The notes below the pieces were generated by a model that had not been told where the DNA came from, did not search any database, and worked only from the letters and a program-made list of their open reading frames with translations. Shown in pieces: positions 54,275 through 63,169 of a stretch of DNA of 64,000 nucleotides (its first letter is position 1; each line of letters opens with the position of its first letter). The DNA is taken from the NCBI RefSeq assembly GCF_027912455.1, contig NZ_CP115446.1, forward strand, positions 1,449,501-1,513,500. The letters run 5' to 3'. Origin of the DNA: Aurantiacibacter sp. MUD61 (GTDB taxonomy: Bacteria > Pseudomonadota > Alphaproteobacteria > Sphingomonadales > Sphingomonadaceae). Both the position numbers and the translations under genes were made by a program.

Positions 54275-56551
54275 TTAGAACCTTCCGGTAATCGCAAACC
54301 GTGCATTGATCGGCGCGCCGACGCTCGCCTGATGCGTGCTGTGCGAATTGGGGAAGTATGTCGTGTCGGTCAGGTTCTCTACATTGACCTGCGCGCGCAG
54401 ATTGTCGGAGATTTCATAGCTGATCGATGCATCGATGCGGGTGTAGGCGGGCAGCGTAGCGCGCGTCGTGACGCTCGCTCCGCCGCCTGCATCATAGGTC
54501 ACCGGTCCGTTGGTGATGAAGCTGTCACCCTGATGCGTCAGGCCAATGCCGAAGCCGAGGCGATCCGTCACTTCCACCTGGTTCCAGATGGAGAAGGTGT
54601 GTTCGGGCAGCTCACGCGGGCGCAGGCCTTCATTGCCGAAGGCATCCACCTGCGCGCCGTCGAGATAGCTGTAACCGGCAGACATGAACCAACCTTCGGT
54701 CACTTCGCCGCGCAATTGCAGCTCTGCGCCCTGAATGGTGGAATCGATCACGTCGAGCGTGGAGGGATCATTGTCATTGGGCTGCGGTGAGCTCTGCTCG
54801 ATTTCGAAAACGGCTGCCGTCAGGCTGAGGCCATTGTCGAAATCCCATTTCAGCCCGGCTTCGAGGTTCGAATAGGTGTCCGGAGCCAGCGCATCGGCAT
54901 TGCCGTTGATATTGGCGAACTGTTCGCCAGAGCGAGGCAGGAAGGTTTCCGAATAGCTGGCATAGATGGAGATGTTCTCCATCGGCTTCAGAATGATGCC
55001 ACCGCGCGGGGAAAATTCCTCGTCCCGGCGCGTGCGGATATCGCCCGCCACCACATTGTTCACCGTGATGTCGAAGCTGTCGTAACGGCCACCCACGACA
55101 AGGTGCAGCCAGTCCGTAACCTCGACCTCATCCTGGATGTAGAGCGAGAACACGTCGATGCCGACGCGGGTATCGTCATTGATATCGACCGAGAAATCAT
55201 TGGTCGTGGTGACGCCTGCGGGATCGGTCGCAAAGCCGATGCCCACACCGCCGCGCAGCGCCAGCGGACGCGCGATTTCGAAGATTTCATTGTCGTCCTG
55301 CGTGGTGTCCCAGAACGAATTGAAACGCGCCTGGTCGGAAGACGTATTGATATACTCGCCGCCGAACATCACCGTGTGGTCGATCGTGCCGGTTTCGAAC
55401 GTGCTGATCAGATTGCCCGACAGGATCAGGTTCTGCCGCTGCGTGTCGTCGACATAACCATCCAGCGTCACGAAATCGGGCGTAAGAAGCTGGTTGTAGT
55501 CGGACGCGTAGAAATTCGAATAGACCTTGTCGTAATCGCCGTAGAAGGCGCTGAACACACCCTTCAGATTGTCCGAAAAGCGGTGCTGCAGATTGGCGCG
55601 CAAAATATGCGCTTCAAGCTCGTGGAAGTTCAGTTCCGGATCGCCAAAGACGATGTCCTCGAACGCTTCGACCGGGCGACCATCGCTGCCGGTGGGAATG
55701 CCGCGATCGATGAAGCGATCGTGATTGGCATATTCGTAAGACAGGTCGAGCAGCGTCGCTTCGCCGAGCTCGATACGCGCGGTCGGGTTGAAGCCGATAC
55801 GCTCACCATCGTAGAAATCACGGTGGTTGTTGAGATTTTCATAGGCGGCATTGATGCGCAGCGCGGCATTGTCAGCCGCATCGATATTGATATCCACCTG
55901 GCCGCTGAATTCGCCGAAGGTGTCGACCGCAATCTGGCCGCCGACGAAGCTATCCCCGATCACGCCCTTCTTGGTGACGCGGTTGAGGATGCCGCCTGTG
56001 CCGCCACGGCCGAACAGCAGCGCATTGGGGCCGCGCAGGATTTCGACCTGCTCAAGATTATACAGGCCGCGATAATATTGCACGTCGTCGCGCATGCCAT
56101 CGATGTAGAAATCGGCGGTCGAGCGAACGCCGCGGAAGACGATCGAATCGCGGTGGCCTTCGCCCTGCGAGTTGACGACGCCGGGGGTGTAATCGACGAT
56201 CTGGCTGATCGCGGTGAAGCCGCGCACTTCGATCTCTTCGCTGGTCACGATGGAGAGGCTCTGCGGCACGTCGAGGATCGGCGTGGGTGTGCGCAGGGCA
56301 GTGATTTGATCGCTATAGAGCACTTCGCCTTCGACGATGATTGGATCACCCATATTCTCTTCCAGCGCTGCACCTTCTTCGGCGGCAGAGCCGGCTTCCT
56401 CTGCCGTGTCCGAGAAGGGGATGGGCTCTACATTCGATTGGGCGAAGGCAGGGCTGGCGAAAGCTGCGCTGGCGAGCAGGGCGGCGGTAATACGAATGAA
56501 ACTTCTCCTACGGGGCGCGAGTCGAGACTCGCTAATGCGAATAATTTGCAA
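54275..56551 (-). CDS. TonB-dependent siderophore receptor (catecholate type)
   Basis: A 758-residue outer-membrane receptor. An Arg-rich signal peptide (RRRSFIRITAALLASAAF) ends at AFAQS; the plug has ILDVPQSLSIVTSEEIEVRG, IVFRGVRSTADFYIDGMRDD and VEILRGPNALLFGRGGTGG; the barrel ends in INARFAITGRF. These fit Fiu-like ferric-catecholate receptors. No ATG lies before the signal peptide, so a TTG at 56551 preceded by AGAGG is the likely start. A Fur box lies just upstream, so expression should rise when iron is scarce. Confidence 0.92.
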   Translation of the reverse strand: MQIIRISESRLAPRRRSFIRITAALLASAAFASPAFAQSNVEPIPFSDTAEEAGSAAEEGAALEENMGDPIIVEGEVLYSDQITALRTPTPILDVPQSLSIVTSEEIEVRGFTAISQIVDYTPGVVNSQGEGHRDSIVFRGVRSTADFYIDGMRDDVQYYRGLYNLEQVEILRGPNALLFGRGGTGGILNRVTKKGVIGDSFVGGQIAVDTFGEFSGQVDINIDAADNAALRINAAYENLNNHRDFYDGERIGFNPTARIELGEATLLDLSYEYANHDRFIDRGIPTGSDGRPVEAFEDIVFGDPELNFHELEAHILRANLQHRFSDNLKGVFSAFYGDYDKVYSNFYASDYNQLLTPDFVTLDGYVDDTQRQNLILSGNLISTFETGTIDHTVMFGGEYINTSSDQARFNSFWDTTQDDNEIFEIARPLALRGGVGIGFATDPAGVTTTNDFSVDINDDTRVGIDVFSLYIQDEVEVTDWLHLVVGGRYDSFDITVNNVVAGDIRTRRDEEFSPRGGIILKPMENISIYASYSETFLPRSGEQFANINGNADALAPDTYSNLEAGLKWDFDNGLSLTAAVFEIEQSSPQPNDNDPSTLDVIDSTIQGAELQLRGEVTEGWFMSAGYSYLDGAQVDAFGNEGLRPRELPEHTFSIWNQVEVTDRLGFGIGLTHQGDSFITNGPVTYDAGGGASVTTRATLPAYTRIDASISYEISDNLRAQVNVENLTDTTYFPNSHSTHQASVGAPINARFAITGRF

Positions 56552-56563
56552 GAACGCCTCTAT

Positions 56564-56578
56564 TGAGAATGATTATCA
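56564..56578. promoter_or_regulatory. Fur box
   Basis: TGAGAAT-G-ATTATCA is a 7-1-7 inverted repeat with one mismatch and matches the Fur consensus core. It is 13 bases upstream of the siderophore-receptor start. Confidence 0.8.
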
Positions 56579-56668
56579 GTGACAACAGCAAATCTGCACT
56601 TGGCCCGATTTTTTTGACGCGCTAGGCCGCGCGGCAACGATTTTGGTCATCGCGAGAGGAACAGGCAC

Positions 56669-57010
56669 ATGAAGGCGACAATCTGGCACAACCCCAAATG
56701 CGGCACGTCGCGCAACACGCTCGCAATCCTGCAGGAGCGCGGCGTCGATGTGGAAGTGGTGGAATATCTGAAGAATCCGCCCACCCGCGAAAAGCTGGTG
56801 CAGCTCTATGCCGACGCCGGACTGGAGCCCTCTGATGCGCTGCGCATTCGCGGGACCGATGCGAAAGAACGCGGATTGACGGAGGCGGATGCGGACACTG
56901 TGCTCGATGCCATGGTTGCCGAGCCGATCCTGATCGAACGGCCGCTCGTGGAGACCGAAAAGGGCGTGCGACTGTGCCGACCAAAGGAAACGGTCGAAGA
57001 GATTCTCTGA
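56669..57010 (+). CDS. arsC: Arsenate reductase (glutaredoxin-dependent, ArsC)
   Basis: A 113-residue thioredoxin-fold ArsC. It has the active-site Cys in HNPKCGTSRNTLAIL, the Arg in PILIERPLVETEKGVRLCRP and the usual length. It reduces arsenate to arsenite using glutaredoxin. It has no ars operon partners here, which is common for the chromosomal copy. GAGAGGAAC precedes the ATG. Homologous YffB/Spx-type proteins are an alternative, but the CGTSRNT loop favours ArsC. Confidence 0.9.
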   Translation: MKATIWHNPKCGTSRNTLAILQERGVDVEVVEYLKNPPTREKLVQLYADAGLEPSDALRIRGTDAKERGLTEADADTVLDAMVAEPILIERPLVETEKGVRLCRPKETVEEIL

Positions 57011-57100
57011 CGCTTTTGCCCACACACGCTGCCGCACGCCGCTTGCATTACAAAAGCATGGGTGCAAGGCAGCATAGATGCATCGGGGAATAATCTGATT

Positions 57101-57757
57101 ATGAAGAGCAATGATCTGGCCCGCCAGGGCAAGACCAGCATCCGCACCCGGGTAAAGCGTGCGCTTGGCCCGGCAGGCGTTTTCTTCAAGGGCTTCCTCG
57201 AAGAACCGCGCATGGTCGGCTCCGTGATTCCCTCATCGAAGGTGACCATCGATGCGATGCTCGATCCTCTGGATTGGGACAATTGCCAGCTGTTCGTGGA
57301 ATACGGTCCGGGCGTCGGCACCTTCTGCCCGCATATCCTCGACCGCCTTCCGCGCGGCGGCGAATTGCTGGTGATCGACACCAATCCGCTCTTCATCGAC
57401 TATCTGCGCAAGACCTTTGGCGACAGCCGCTTCCACGCCGTGCTCGGATCGGCCGAGGATGTGGAGGCTATCGTCAAATCGCTCGGCCACGAATCCGCCG
57501 ATTACGTGCTGTCGGGCCTACCCTTCTCGACGCTGCCGGACGGGGTGGGAGAAAACATCGCAGCGGCAACCTATCGCGTGCTGCGAGAGGGCGGTGCTTT
57601 CCTGACCTACCAGTTCAAGGGCGTGGCGCGCGATTTGACAGCGCGGCATTTCCCGCGCGTTGAAACAGGCTTTGTCTGGCGCAATATCCCGCCCTGCATC
57701 CTTGCCTGGGGCTATAAGGATACGAGCGCGAAAGCTGCCGACGCGCCCGCTGAGTAA
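57101..57757 (+). CDS. SAM-dependent methyltransferase, phospholipid N-methyltransferase-like
   Basis: A 218-residue Rossmann-fold enzyme with motif I FVEYGPGVGTFCPHIL, VIDTNPLFIDYL and LSGLPFSTLPDG, and a conserved N-terminal FFKGFLEEPRMVGSVIPSSK found in PmtA-like enzymes that methylate phosphatidylethanolamine. This suggests a role in making phosphatidylcholine-type lipids, but related family members act on other substrates. GGGGAA sits ten bases before the ATG at 57101; a GTG at 57062 is an alternative start. Confidence 0.75.
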   Translation: MKSNDLARQGKTSIRTRVKRALGPAGVFFKGFLEEPRMVGSVIPSSKVTIDAMLDPLDWDNCQLFVEYGPGVGTFCPHILDRLPRGGELLVIDTNPLFIDYLRKTFGDSRFHAVLGSAEDVEAIVKSLGHESADYVLSGLPFSTLPDGVGENIAAATYRVLREGGAFLTYQFKGVARDLTARHFPRVETGFVWRNIPPCILAWGYKDTSAKAADAPAE

Positions 57758-57763
57758 ACTACT

Positions 57764-58597
57764 TTAAGCGAATGTATCGGTCACAGCGCCGGGTGTGCCG
57801 CCCGTCAGCTGGCGATGGACTGCGGCCAGCACCGCCAGGATCACAACCACGCCAATCATATTGATGAGCGCGCCGCCGATTGCGCTGGCGAACAGGCCAA
57901 CTTCATCCCCGGCAATCGCGAAGATCGTGAAGAACATGCTGGCGATTGCGCTGATCACGATCAGCACCAGGAAGAGCAGCACGAAGAAGGCGAACAGGCG
58001 GAAGGAATTGCCCTTCGTGATCTGCCATGACCGGGTTACGGCGGTGATCGGGTTGAGCTGGCGTTCGATCGCTATCACCGGCGAGGTGAGCGAGAGTTTC
58101 ACCATAACGTAGACCACCAGCACAAAGCCGACGACGCCCATCAAGACAACACCCAAGGTGCCGATCATCGCGCCCAGCACCACAGGGAGGACGAACACGG
58201 CTGTCAGCACCACAACGCTGATCAAAGAAACAGCAATGTAGGTCAGCAGGCCTTTCGCGCCGAAGCCGAGCGCCTCGCCCACGGTAGGGCGGCTGCTGTC
58301 CGTGAACAGCGCCAGTAGGCCGAGCGTGCCGATGGCCTGCATGATGATGAGCGGAATGAACATCCACCAGATGCTGGCATACATATCCAGCATCATGTCG
58401 CTCATCGCCTGCAAGTCCTGCGGACTGCCCGATGCTGCCATCGCCTGCAATTCCGCCGATTGCGGCATCATCACGGTGGCAATCGCATTGGGCAGGAAGA
58501 AGAACACGCCGGCCACGATGGCAACGACATCCTTGTTTGCGGTCAGGATGGCCACGGCCTCGTTCCAGGCCTGCCCCATATCCAGCTTGATCGGCAT
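57764..58597 (-). CDS. Multi-pass membrane protein of unknown function
   Basis: A 277-residue protein with about six hydrophobic segments and a polar stretch near residue 175 (ERQLNPITAVTRSWQITKGN). The R-S-W-x-I-T-K-G segment and overall plan resemble the membrane domain family found with glycerophosphodiester phosphodiesterases (GDPD_membrane-like). No catalytic residues are visible. It converges on the methyltransferase gene and is divergent from lipB. Confidence 0.7.
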   Translation of the reverse strand: MPIKLDMGQAWNEAVAILTANKDVVAIVAGVFFFLPNAIATVMMPQSAELQAMAASGSPQDLQAMSDMMLDMYASIWWMFIPLIIMQAIGTLGLLALFTDSSRPTVGEALGFGAKGLLTYIAVSLISVVVLTAVFVLPVVLGAMIGTLGVVLMGVVGFVLVVYVMVKLSLTSPVIAIERQLNPITAVTRSWQITKGNSFRLFAFFVLLFLVLIVISAIASMFFTIFAIAGDEVGLFASAIGGALINMIGVVVILAVLAAVHRQLTGGTPGAVTDTFA

Positions 58598-58669
58598 GCG
58601 ATGTCCTTAAAATTGCGATTGCAGGCTTGATAAGCTGCACAAGGGTCGCCACGCAACAGCCACAAGATC

Positions 58670-59353
58670 ATGACGCACGCGATTCCCACGAAAAGTCACG
58701 CCGATATCGAATGGCGCCGCTCTGCCGGGCAGGTACCCTATCGCGCGGCGCTGGACGAGCAGGAATTGCGCAATGGCGCGATTGCCAAAGGCGAAGCGGC
58801 ACAGCTGATCTGGATGCTGGAACATCCGCCCGTCTACACCGGCGGAACCAGCGCCGACACGTCAGAACTGGTCGATCCGCGTTTCGATGTGGTCCAGACC
58901 GGGCGCGGCGGGCGCTATACCTATCACGGACCGGGCCAGCGGGTGACCTATGTGCTCCTCGACCTGACCCGCCGCAGCCGCGACGTGCGCAATTTCGTCC
59001 ATTCCATGGAGGATTGGGTGATCGGCGCGCTCGGCGATTTCGGCGTAGAGGCATGGTCCGTATGCGACCGGGTGGGCATCTGGACGCACGGCAAGGACGG
59101 GCAAGAAGCCAAGATCGGTGCAATCGGCGTGCGCGTGCGGCGCTGGGTCACGATGCATGGCTTTGCCGTCAATCTCGATCCCGATCTCACCCATTTTTCC
59201 GGGATAGTTCCCTGCGGCATCGCCGATTTTGGCGTGACCAGCCTTGCCGATCTGGGGATTTCGGTTACCGCAGAGCAATGGGACGAGGCACTGCTCGCAC
59301 GTGCGGACAGCTTCCTCGCCGCGCTTGAGAGTTCGGAGACACAAACGGCATGA
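58670..59353 (+). CDS. lipB: Octanoyl-[ACP]:protein transferase LipB
   Basis: A 227-residue enzyme with the LipB signature [20 protein letters not shown], the catalytic Lys in [18 protein letters not shown] and Cys in [12 protein letters not shown]. It moves octanoyl groups from acyl carrier protein to lipoyl domains of oxo-acid dehydrogenases as the first step of lipoate synthesis. It ends in an ATGA overlap with the lipoprotein gene that follows. Confidence 0.95.
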   Translation: MTHAIPTKSHADIEWRRSAGQVPYRAALDEQELRNGAIAKGEAAQLIWMLEHPPVYTGGTSADTSELVDPRFDVVQTGRGGRYTYHGPGQRVTYVLLDLTRRSRDVRNFVHSMEDWVIGALGDFGVEAWSVCDRVGIWTHGKDGQEAKIGAIGVRVRRWVTMHGFAVNLDPDLTHFSGIVPCGIADFGVTSLADLGISVTAEQWDEALLARADSFLAALESSETQTA

Positions 59354-59655
59354 AACACGCCTGGACCGCTTTTCCCGCGCTGATGCTGCTTGCCGCGTGC
59401 AATGGCGATCAAGCGCCAGCCGACGACGATACGCGCGAAGCCAGCGGCGAAGTGCTCGAAGGCACGATCAGCGACGATATGATCCCGATCGATCAATTGC
59501 GCTCCCAGCCCCCGCTCGCAGAGCCTGACCCGGAAGAGGGCGGAAGCGGCAGCGGATCAGGCAATGCCAGCGCGAGTGAGGATGGCGTCGCGGACGAGGC
59601 GGAAGAGCCCGCAGCGGCAGAGCCCGAGCCTGCCGCAGAGCCGACCGAAGAATAA
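59350..59655 (+). CDS. Small acidic lipoprotein
   Basis: A 101-residue protein with signal peptide and lipobox LLAAC (Cys17). The mature part is Asp/Glu/Pro/Ala/Ser-rich and ends EPAAEPTEE; only [20 protein letters not shown] appears to have conserved character. Its function is unknown. It overlaps lipB by four bases and so is probably co-translated with it. Confidence 0.75.
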   Translation: MKHAWTAFPALMLLAACNGDQAPADDDTREASGEVLEGTISDDMIPIDQLRSQPPLAEPDPEEGGSGSGSGNASASEDGVADEAEEPAAAEPEPAAEPTEE

Positions 59656-59657
59656 GC

Positions 59658-60548
59658 CTAGCTGACGCTGGCGAGCAGCTTGCGCGCCTGATCGAGATGC
59701 GGCTGGTCGATCATCCGCCCATCCAGTTGCAGCGCGCCCACGCCGGGATTCTCGGCAAACAGATCCACAATCGCGCGCGCCTCGGCCAATTCGTCTTCGC
59801 TTGGAGTGAAGGCTTCGTTGATGATCGGCACCTGCGCGGGGTGGATCGCCATCATGCCGGAAAACCCGTCCTGATAGCTTTCCCGTGCGACCTTTCGTAA
59901 GCCCTCCTCATCGCGAAAATCGGCATGCAGCGTATCGATTGCGGCGACGCCTGCCGCGTGGGAAGCGAGCAGCACCTGCGCGCGGACCATGCGGAAGAGG
60001 TCGGTCCACACGCCGCGATCATCGCGCTTGCGGCTCGCGCCGATGGCGGCGGAAAGGTCTTCGGCGCCCCATGTAAGGCCGGCAAGGCGAGGCACTTCGG
60101 AATCGGCGCGGCCATAATCGGCGATGCAATTGGCCGATTGCGGCGTTTCGCTGACCAGCGGCAGCAGCCGTGTGCTGCCCGGCGCAATGCCATTGCGCGG
60201 CTCCATTTCGTAAAGAACTGTGATCAGGCGGCGCAGCTGTTCAGGGCCAGCGGCTTTGGGGACCATGATGCCATCGGGTTTGCCCGGCAGCACGCTTTCG
60301 ACATCGTATTGCCACAGCGTGGAATCGAGCGGATTGATGCGCACCCAGAGCTGCGTCCCTTCGGTCGCCTCCGGATTGGCGCGCTGTTCTTCCAGCCAGC
60401 TGCGAGTGGTCTCGCGCGCGATCTCTTTCGCCTGCGGCGCGACCGCATCTTCCAGATCGAGGATGATCACATCAGCCCCGATGGACGGCGCCTTTGCCAG
60501 TTTGCGTTCGCTGTCACCCGGAACGAACATCCAGCTTCTGATCGGCAA
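59658..60548 (-). CDS. CoA ester lyase (HpcH/HpaI, CitE-like)
   Basis: A 296-residue TIM-barrel lyase with LFVPGD-type N-terminus (SWMFVPGDSERKL), VIILDLEDAVAPQAKE with metal-binding acids, WVRINPLDS, GIMVPKA and GAEDLSAAIGASRKRD. Family members cleave malyl-, citramalyl- or citryl-CoA. The lack of citrate lyase partners argues against CitE itself and favours a malyl- or citramalyl-CoA lyase-like role, perhaps in handling acyl-CoA products. Its stop lies two bases from the convergent lipoprotein stop. Confidence 0.85.
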   Translation of the reverse strand: MPIRSWMFVPGDSERKLAKAPSIGADVIILDLEDAVAPQAKEIARETTRSWLEEQRANPEATEGTQLWVRINPLDSTLWQYDVESVLPGKPDGIMVPKAAGPEQLRRLITVLYEMEPRNGIAPGSTRLLPLVSETPQSANCIADYGRADSEVPRLAGLTWGAEDLSAAIGASRKRDDRGVWTDLFRMVRAQVLLASHAAGVAAIDTLHADFRDEEGLRKVARESYQDGFSGMMAIHPAQVPIINEAFTPSEDELAEARAIVDLFAENPGVGALQLDGRMIDQPHLDQARKLLASVS

Positions 60549-60615
60549 TGCACTTCTCCGTTACGTGTCTGCGATTTCCTATAGCCAAGACAGCGCGCGG
60601 CGCTAGACCGGGCCT

Positions 60616-61503
60616 GTGGAGCAAGCACAGGGCCAATTTCGCGAACGGCTGCTGCCGTTCGCCGCGCTGATCGGCGGCAATGTCGCGCTGGCGCTGGGGC
60701 CATGGCTGGTGCGGCTGGCCGATAGCGGCGCTGTGTCCGCAGGTTTCTGGCGGGTGGCGCTGGCGCTGCCGTTCCTGGCGCTGATGGCGCGGGCGAATGG
60801 CCAGCGTATGACAGGCATGAGCCGCAAGATGGTGCTGGCCGTGCTGCTCGGCGGTGTGTTCTTCGGTTTCGATATTGCCAGCTGGCACGTGGGCATCGGC
60901 GACACGCGGCTCGCCAATGCGGTGCTGTTCGGCAATTCGGGGAGCATCATCCTCATGCTGTGGGCCTTTGTTGCGCTGCGGCGCTTGCCGAACGGCCGCG
61001 AATGGCCCGCCATCATCGCGGCACTCGCGGGCGCTGCGATCCTGCTCGGTCGCTCGCTGGAGATTTCGCAGGCCAATCTGGTGGGCGACCTCTTCTGCCT
61101 GCTCGCCGGCCTGCTCTATGCCGGCTATCTGCTCATCCTCCACGATGCGCGGAAGGAACTTGGCAGCTGGAGCCTGCTCACCCTTTCGGGCCTGGCCAGC
61201 GCCCCGGTCCTGCTTGGCACGGCATTGATGCTGGGCGAGCCTGTGTGGCCGACCAACTGGACACCGCTCATCGTGCTCGCCTTTTCCAGCCAGCTCGTGG
61301 GGCAGGGGCTCCTTGTCTACGCGCTGCGGCATTTCCCGCCATTGGTAATCGGCATTGCGCTGCTCACCCAGCCGGCGGTTGCGGCGGTGGTGGGCTGGTT
61401 CGTCTTCGATGAAGTGCTGGTGCCGCTCGATTTTATCGGCATTGCGCTGGTGGGCAGCGCCTTGGCACTCGCGAAAGCTACGACACCGCGCGTACGGGCT
61501 TAG
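60616..61503 (+). CDS. DMT superfamily transporter (EamA)
   Basis: A 295-residue protein with ten hydrophobic segments in two EamA repeats (FWRVALALPFLALMARANGQ in the first, LLVYALRHFPPLVIGIALLT in the second). These carriers export metabolites such as amino acids. The start is a GTG at 60616 at the natural family N-terminus. Its end overlaps the convergent DUF2254 gene by 26 bases. Substrate unknown. Confidence 0.85.
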   Translation: MEQAQGQFRERLLPFAALIGGNVALALGPWLVRLADSGAVSAGFWRVALALPFLALMARANGQRMTGMSRKMVLAVLLGGVFFGFDIASWHVGIGDTRLANAVLFGNSGSIILMLWAFVALRRLPNGREWPAIIAALAGAAILLGRSLEISQANLVGDLFCLLAGLLYAGYLLILHDARKELGSWSLLTLSGLASAPVLLGTALMLGEPVWPTNWTPLIVLAFSSQLVGQGLLVYALRHFPPLVIGIALLTQPAVAAVVGWFVFDEVLVPLDFIGIALVGSALALAKATTPRVRA

Positions 61504-62818
61504 GCCTATCCAGCTTCGTGCTGAACTCACGATAGCGCACTTCGACCTCTTTCAGATCGGGTCCCTTCAGCGAGTGCTCTGCCTGCTTCATTAGCAGGTC
61601 ACCTTCCAGACGCAGGACGGCTCTGCGGCCTTCGTGCTTGATCGGCACGGCAGCGTTTTCCAGCGTTTCCAGCATCACTTTTGCCGCTGCGGGATTGGTC
61701 GCAACCGCGCTGCGGATCGAGCCAAATCCGCGATCGGCATAATGCTGGAAATCGTCAGCGGCGGGAATGATGCGGCATTCCTTGCCTTCCGAACCGCACA
61801 CATCCTTGTGCAGATCGCGCCGTCCGACTTCCGCAGTCGCCGCTCCCAGCCAATGCAGGGCGGTGATGGCGGTGAAGGGATCGTTGATACCGGGCGAAAG
61901 CGCGCGCAGGCCGATTTCCACCAGTTCGTCTATCAGGAATTGCGGGTCCTGTTCGGGAGTGCGCGTCGGGCCGAGCGAGAAACACTCGCGTACGCGCTCC
62001 TCTATGTCTTCCGGTTTGCAGTCCTTCACTTCCATCAGCGTCAATTCGCGGTGCACGAAATCGCCAGTGCGCACTTTGAGGGAGAAGGTGCCGCCGCATT
62101 CCTCGGCGATCGCTTCCAGATCTTCGAAATCGATCATCTGGATATAGCCGGTTTCCCAGGACGTCACCGGCTCACCGCCTTCGGGTTCGCGCGCTTCGCC
62201 CAGATCGTCTTCAATCGGATAGGTCTCGCGTATCGCGCCGAGCAGGCGTGATCCGATCCCCTCCAGCACCTTGTTGATGCGGATTGATGAGGGGATGTGG
62301 TTGAGGAAAAACACCAGCACGCCAACGCAGATCGCCAGCAAAATGTACGCCCCCAGCAGGGAGAGTTGCGGGGTAAAGCCGGGGAGTGCCGTCATCGCGT
62401 CGCCGCCGGCTACCGGCGTCTCATCTTCCGCGCGCACCGAACGCAGCACGATAAGGGCGTAAACGAAGCTGGCGATGAAAGTCGCGAGGCTCAGCTGATT
62501 GCCGCGATCTTCCATGAAATTGGTCAGCAGGCGCGGGCCGTAATTGCCGCTGGCATAGGCGACGGCTGCGATTGTGATCGAGAAAACGGTAGCCGCCGTG
62601 CCGATCATGCTGCCCGCCATGACAGTGAGCATGTCCGCCGCGCCCTTGGGCCGCGCGGGGGCGAGCCATTCGACGTTGTTCAGCCACTGCGCCGCACCAC
62701 TGCGATCCAGATAGATCATCAGGAAGGCAAGCGCCGCAGCGATCAGCGAGAACAGTGCCGGATAGAACCAGTAATTCGCGTTCAGCCGCGCCCAGAGAAA
62801 TTTGATTTCAGCGGTCAT
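61478..62818 (-). CDS. DUF2254 membrane protein
   Basis: A 446-residue protein with four membrane segments in the first 175 residues. The loop MAGSMIGTAATVFSITIAAV followed by YASGNYGPRLLTNFMEDR is diagnostic of DUF2254. A large cytoplasmic domain (about 180-446) carries HLP-like acidic stretches and ELVEIGLRALSPGINDPFTA. Its function is not established. It converges with the EamA transporter. Confidence 0.85.
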   Translation of the reverse strand: MTAEIKFLWARLNANYWFYPALFSLIAAALAFLMIYLDRSGAAQWLNNVEWLAPARPKGAADMLTVMAGSMIGTAATVFSITIAAVAYASGNYGPRLLTNFMEDRGNQLSLATFIASFVYALIVLRSVRAEDETPVAGGDAMTALPGFTPQLSLLGAYILLAICVGVLVFFLNHIPSSIRINKVLEGIGSRLLGAIRETYPIEDDLGEAREPEGGEPVTSWETGYIQMIDFEDLEAIAEECGGTFSLKVRTGDFVHRELTLMEVKDCKPEDIEERVRECFSLGPTRTPEQDPQFLIDELVEIGLRALSPGINDPFTAITALHWLGAATAEVGRRDLHKDVCGSEGKECRIIPAADDFQHYADRGFGSIRSAVATNPAAAKVMLETLENAAVPIKHEGRRAVLRLEGDLLMKQAEHSLKGPDLKEVEVRYREFSTKLDRPKPVRAVS

Positions 62819-62866
62819 GTCTGTGGTCTAACTATCCAAGGGCGGGTTGGTTGCGCCAAAATGCGC

Positions 62867-63169
62867 CTACTGTTCGTCCATACCGTCGATGCCGAACCAA
62901 GTCGCTCCAGATACTCCTTCTTCTTTTGAGAAGCTGAGCAACTCGTCTGTGGAGTCGATCAGCAGCTCAATCCCGTCAATTTTGTCATGAAGCTGCGTGA
63001 ACTCGCGAAGAAGCCATTCCCGAGTGTGATGTAGTGCGAGCGCGTTGGCAGTGCCTGAGTCTGGGGCCTCCACCCGAGCGGTAGTGAAGAAGCCACAAAA
63101 CTGGTGGTTGCCTTCAATCATATCTCCCGGCAGGCGTTTGCCTTCAACCACTACAGCAAAGAGCGGCAT
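62867..63169 (-). CDS. Small hypothetical protein coupled to nadA
   Basis: A 100-residue soluble protein (MPLFAVVVEGKRLPGDMIEG and so on). It contains HHTREWLLREFTQLHDKIDG, which looks helical. I do not recognise a family. The ATG at 63169 overlaps the nadA stop as TGATG, which supports it as a real, co-translated gene. Its base composition is somewhat lower in GC than that of its neighbours, hinting at acquisition. Confidence 0.6.
   Translation of the reverse strand: MPLFAVVVEGKRLPGDMIEGNHQFCGFFTTARVEAPDSGTANALALHHTREWLLREFTQLHDKIDGIELLIDSTDELLSFSKEEGVSGATWFGIDGMDEQ

Noticed and set aside
55103-56566. A 487-codon plus-strand frame opposite the siderophore receptor
   Set aside because: Antisense shadow; the receptor on the other strand has full signal peptide, plug and barrel motifs.
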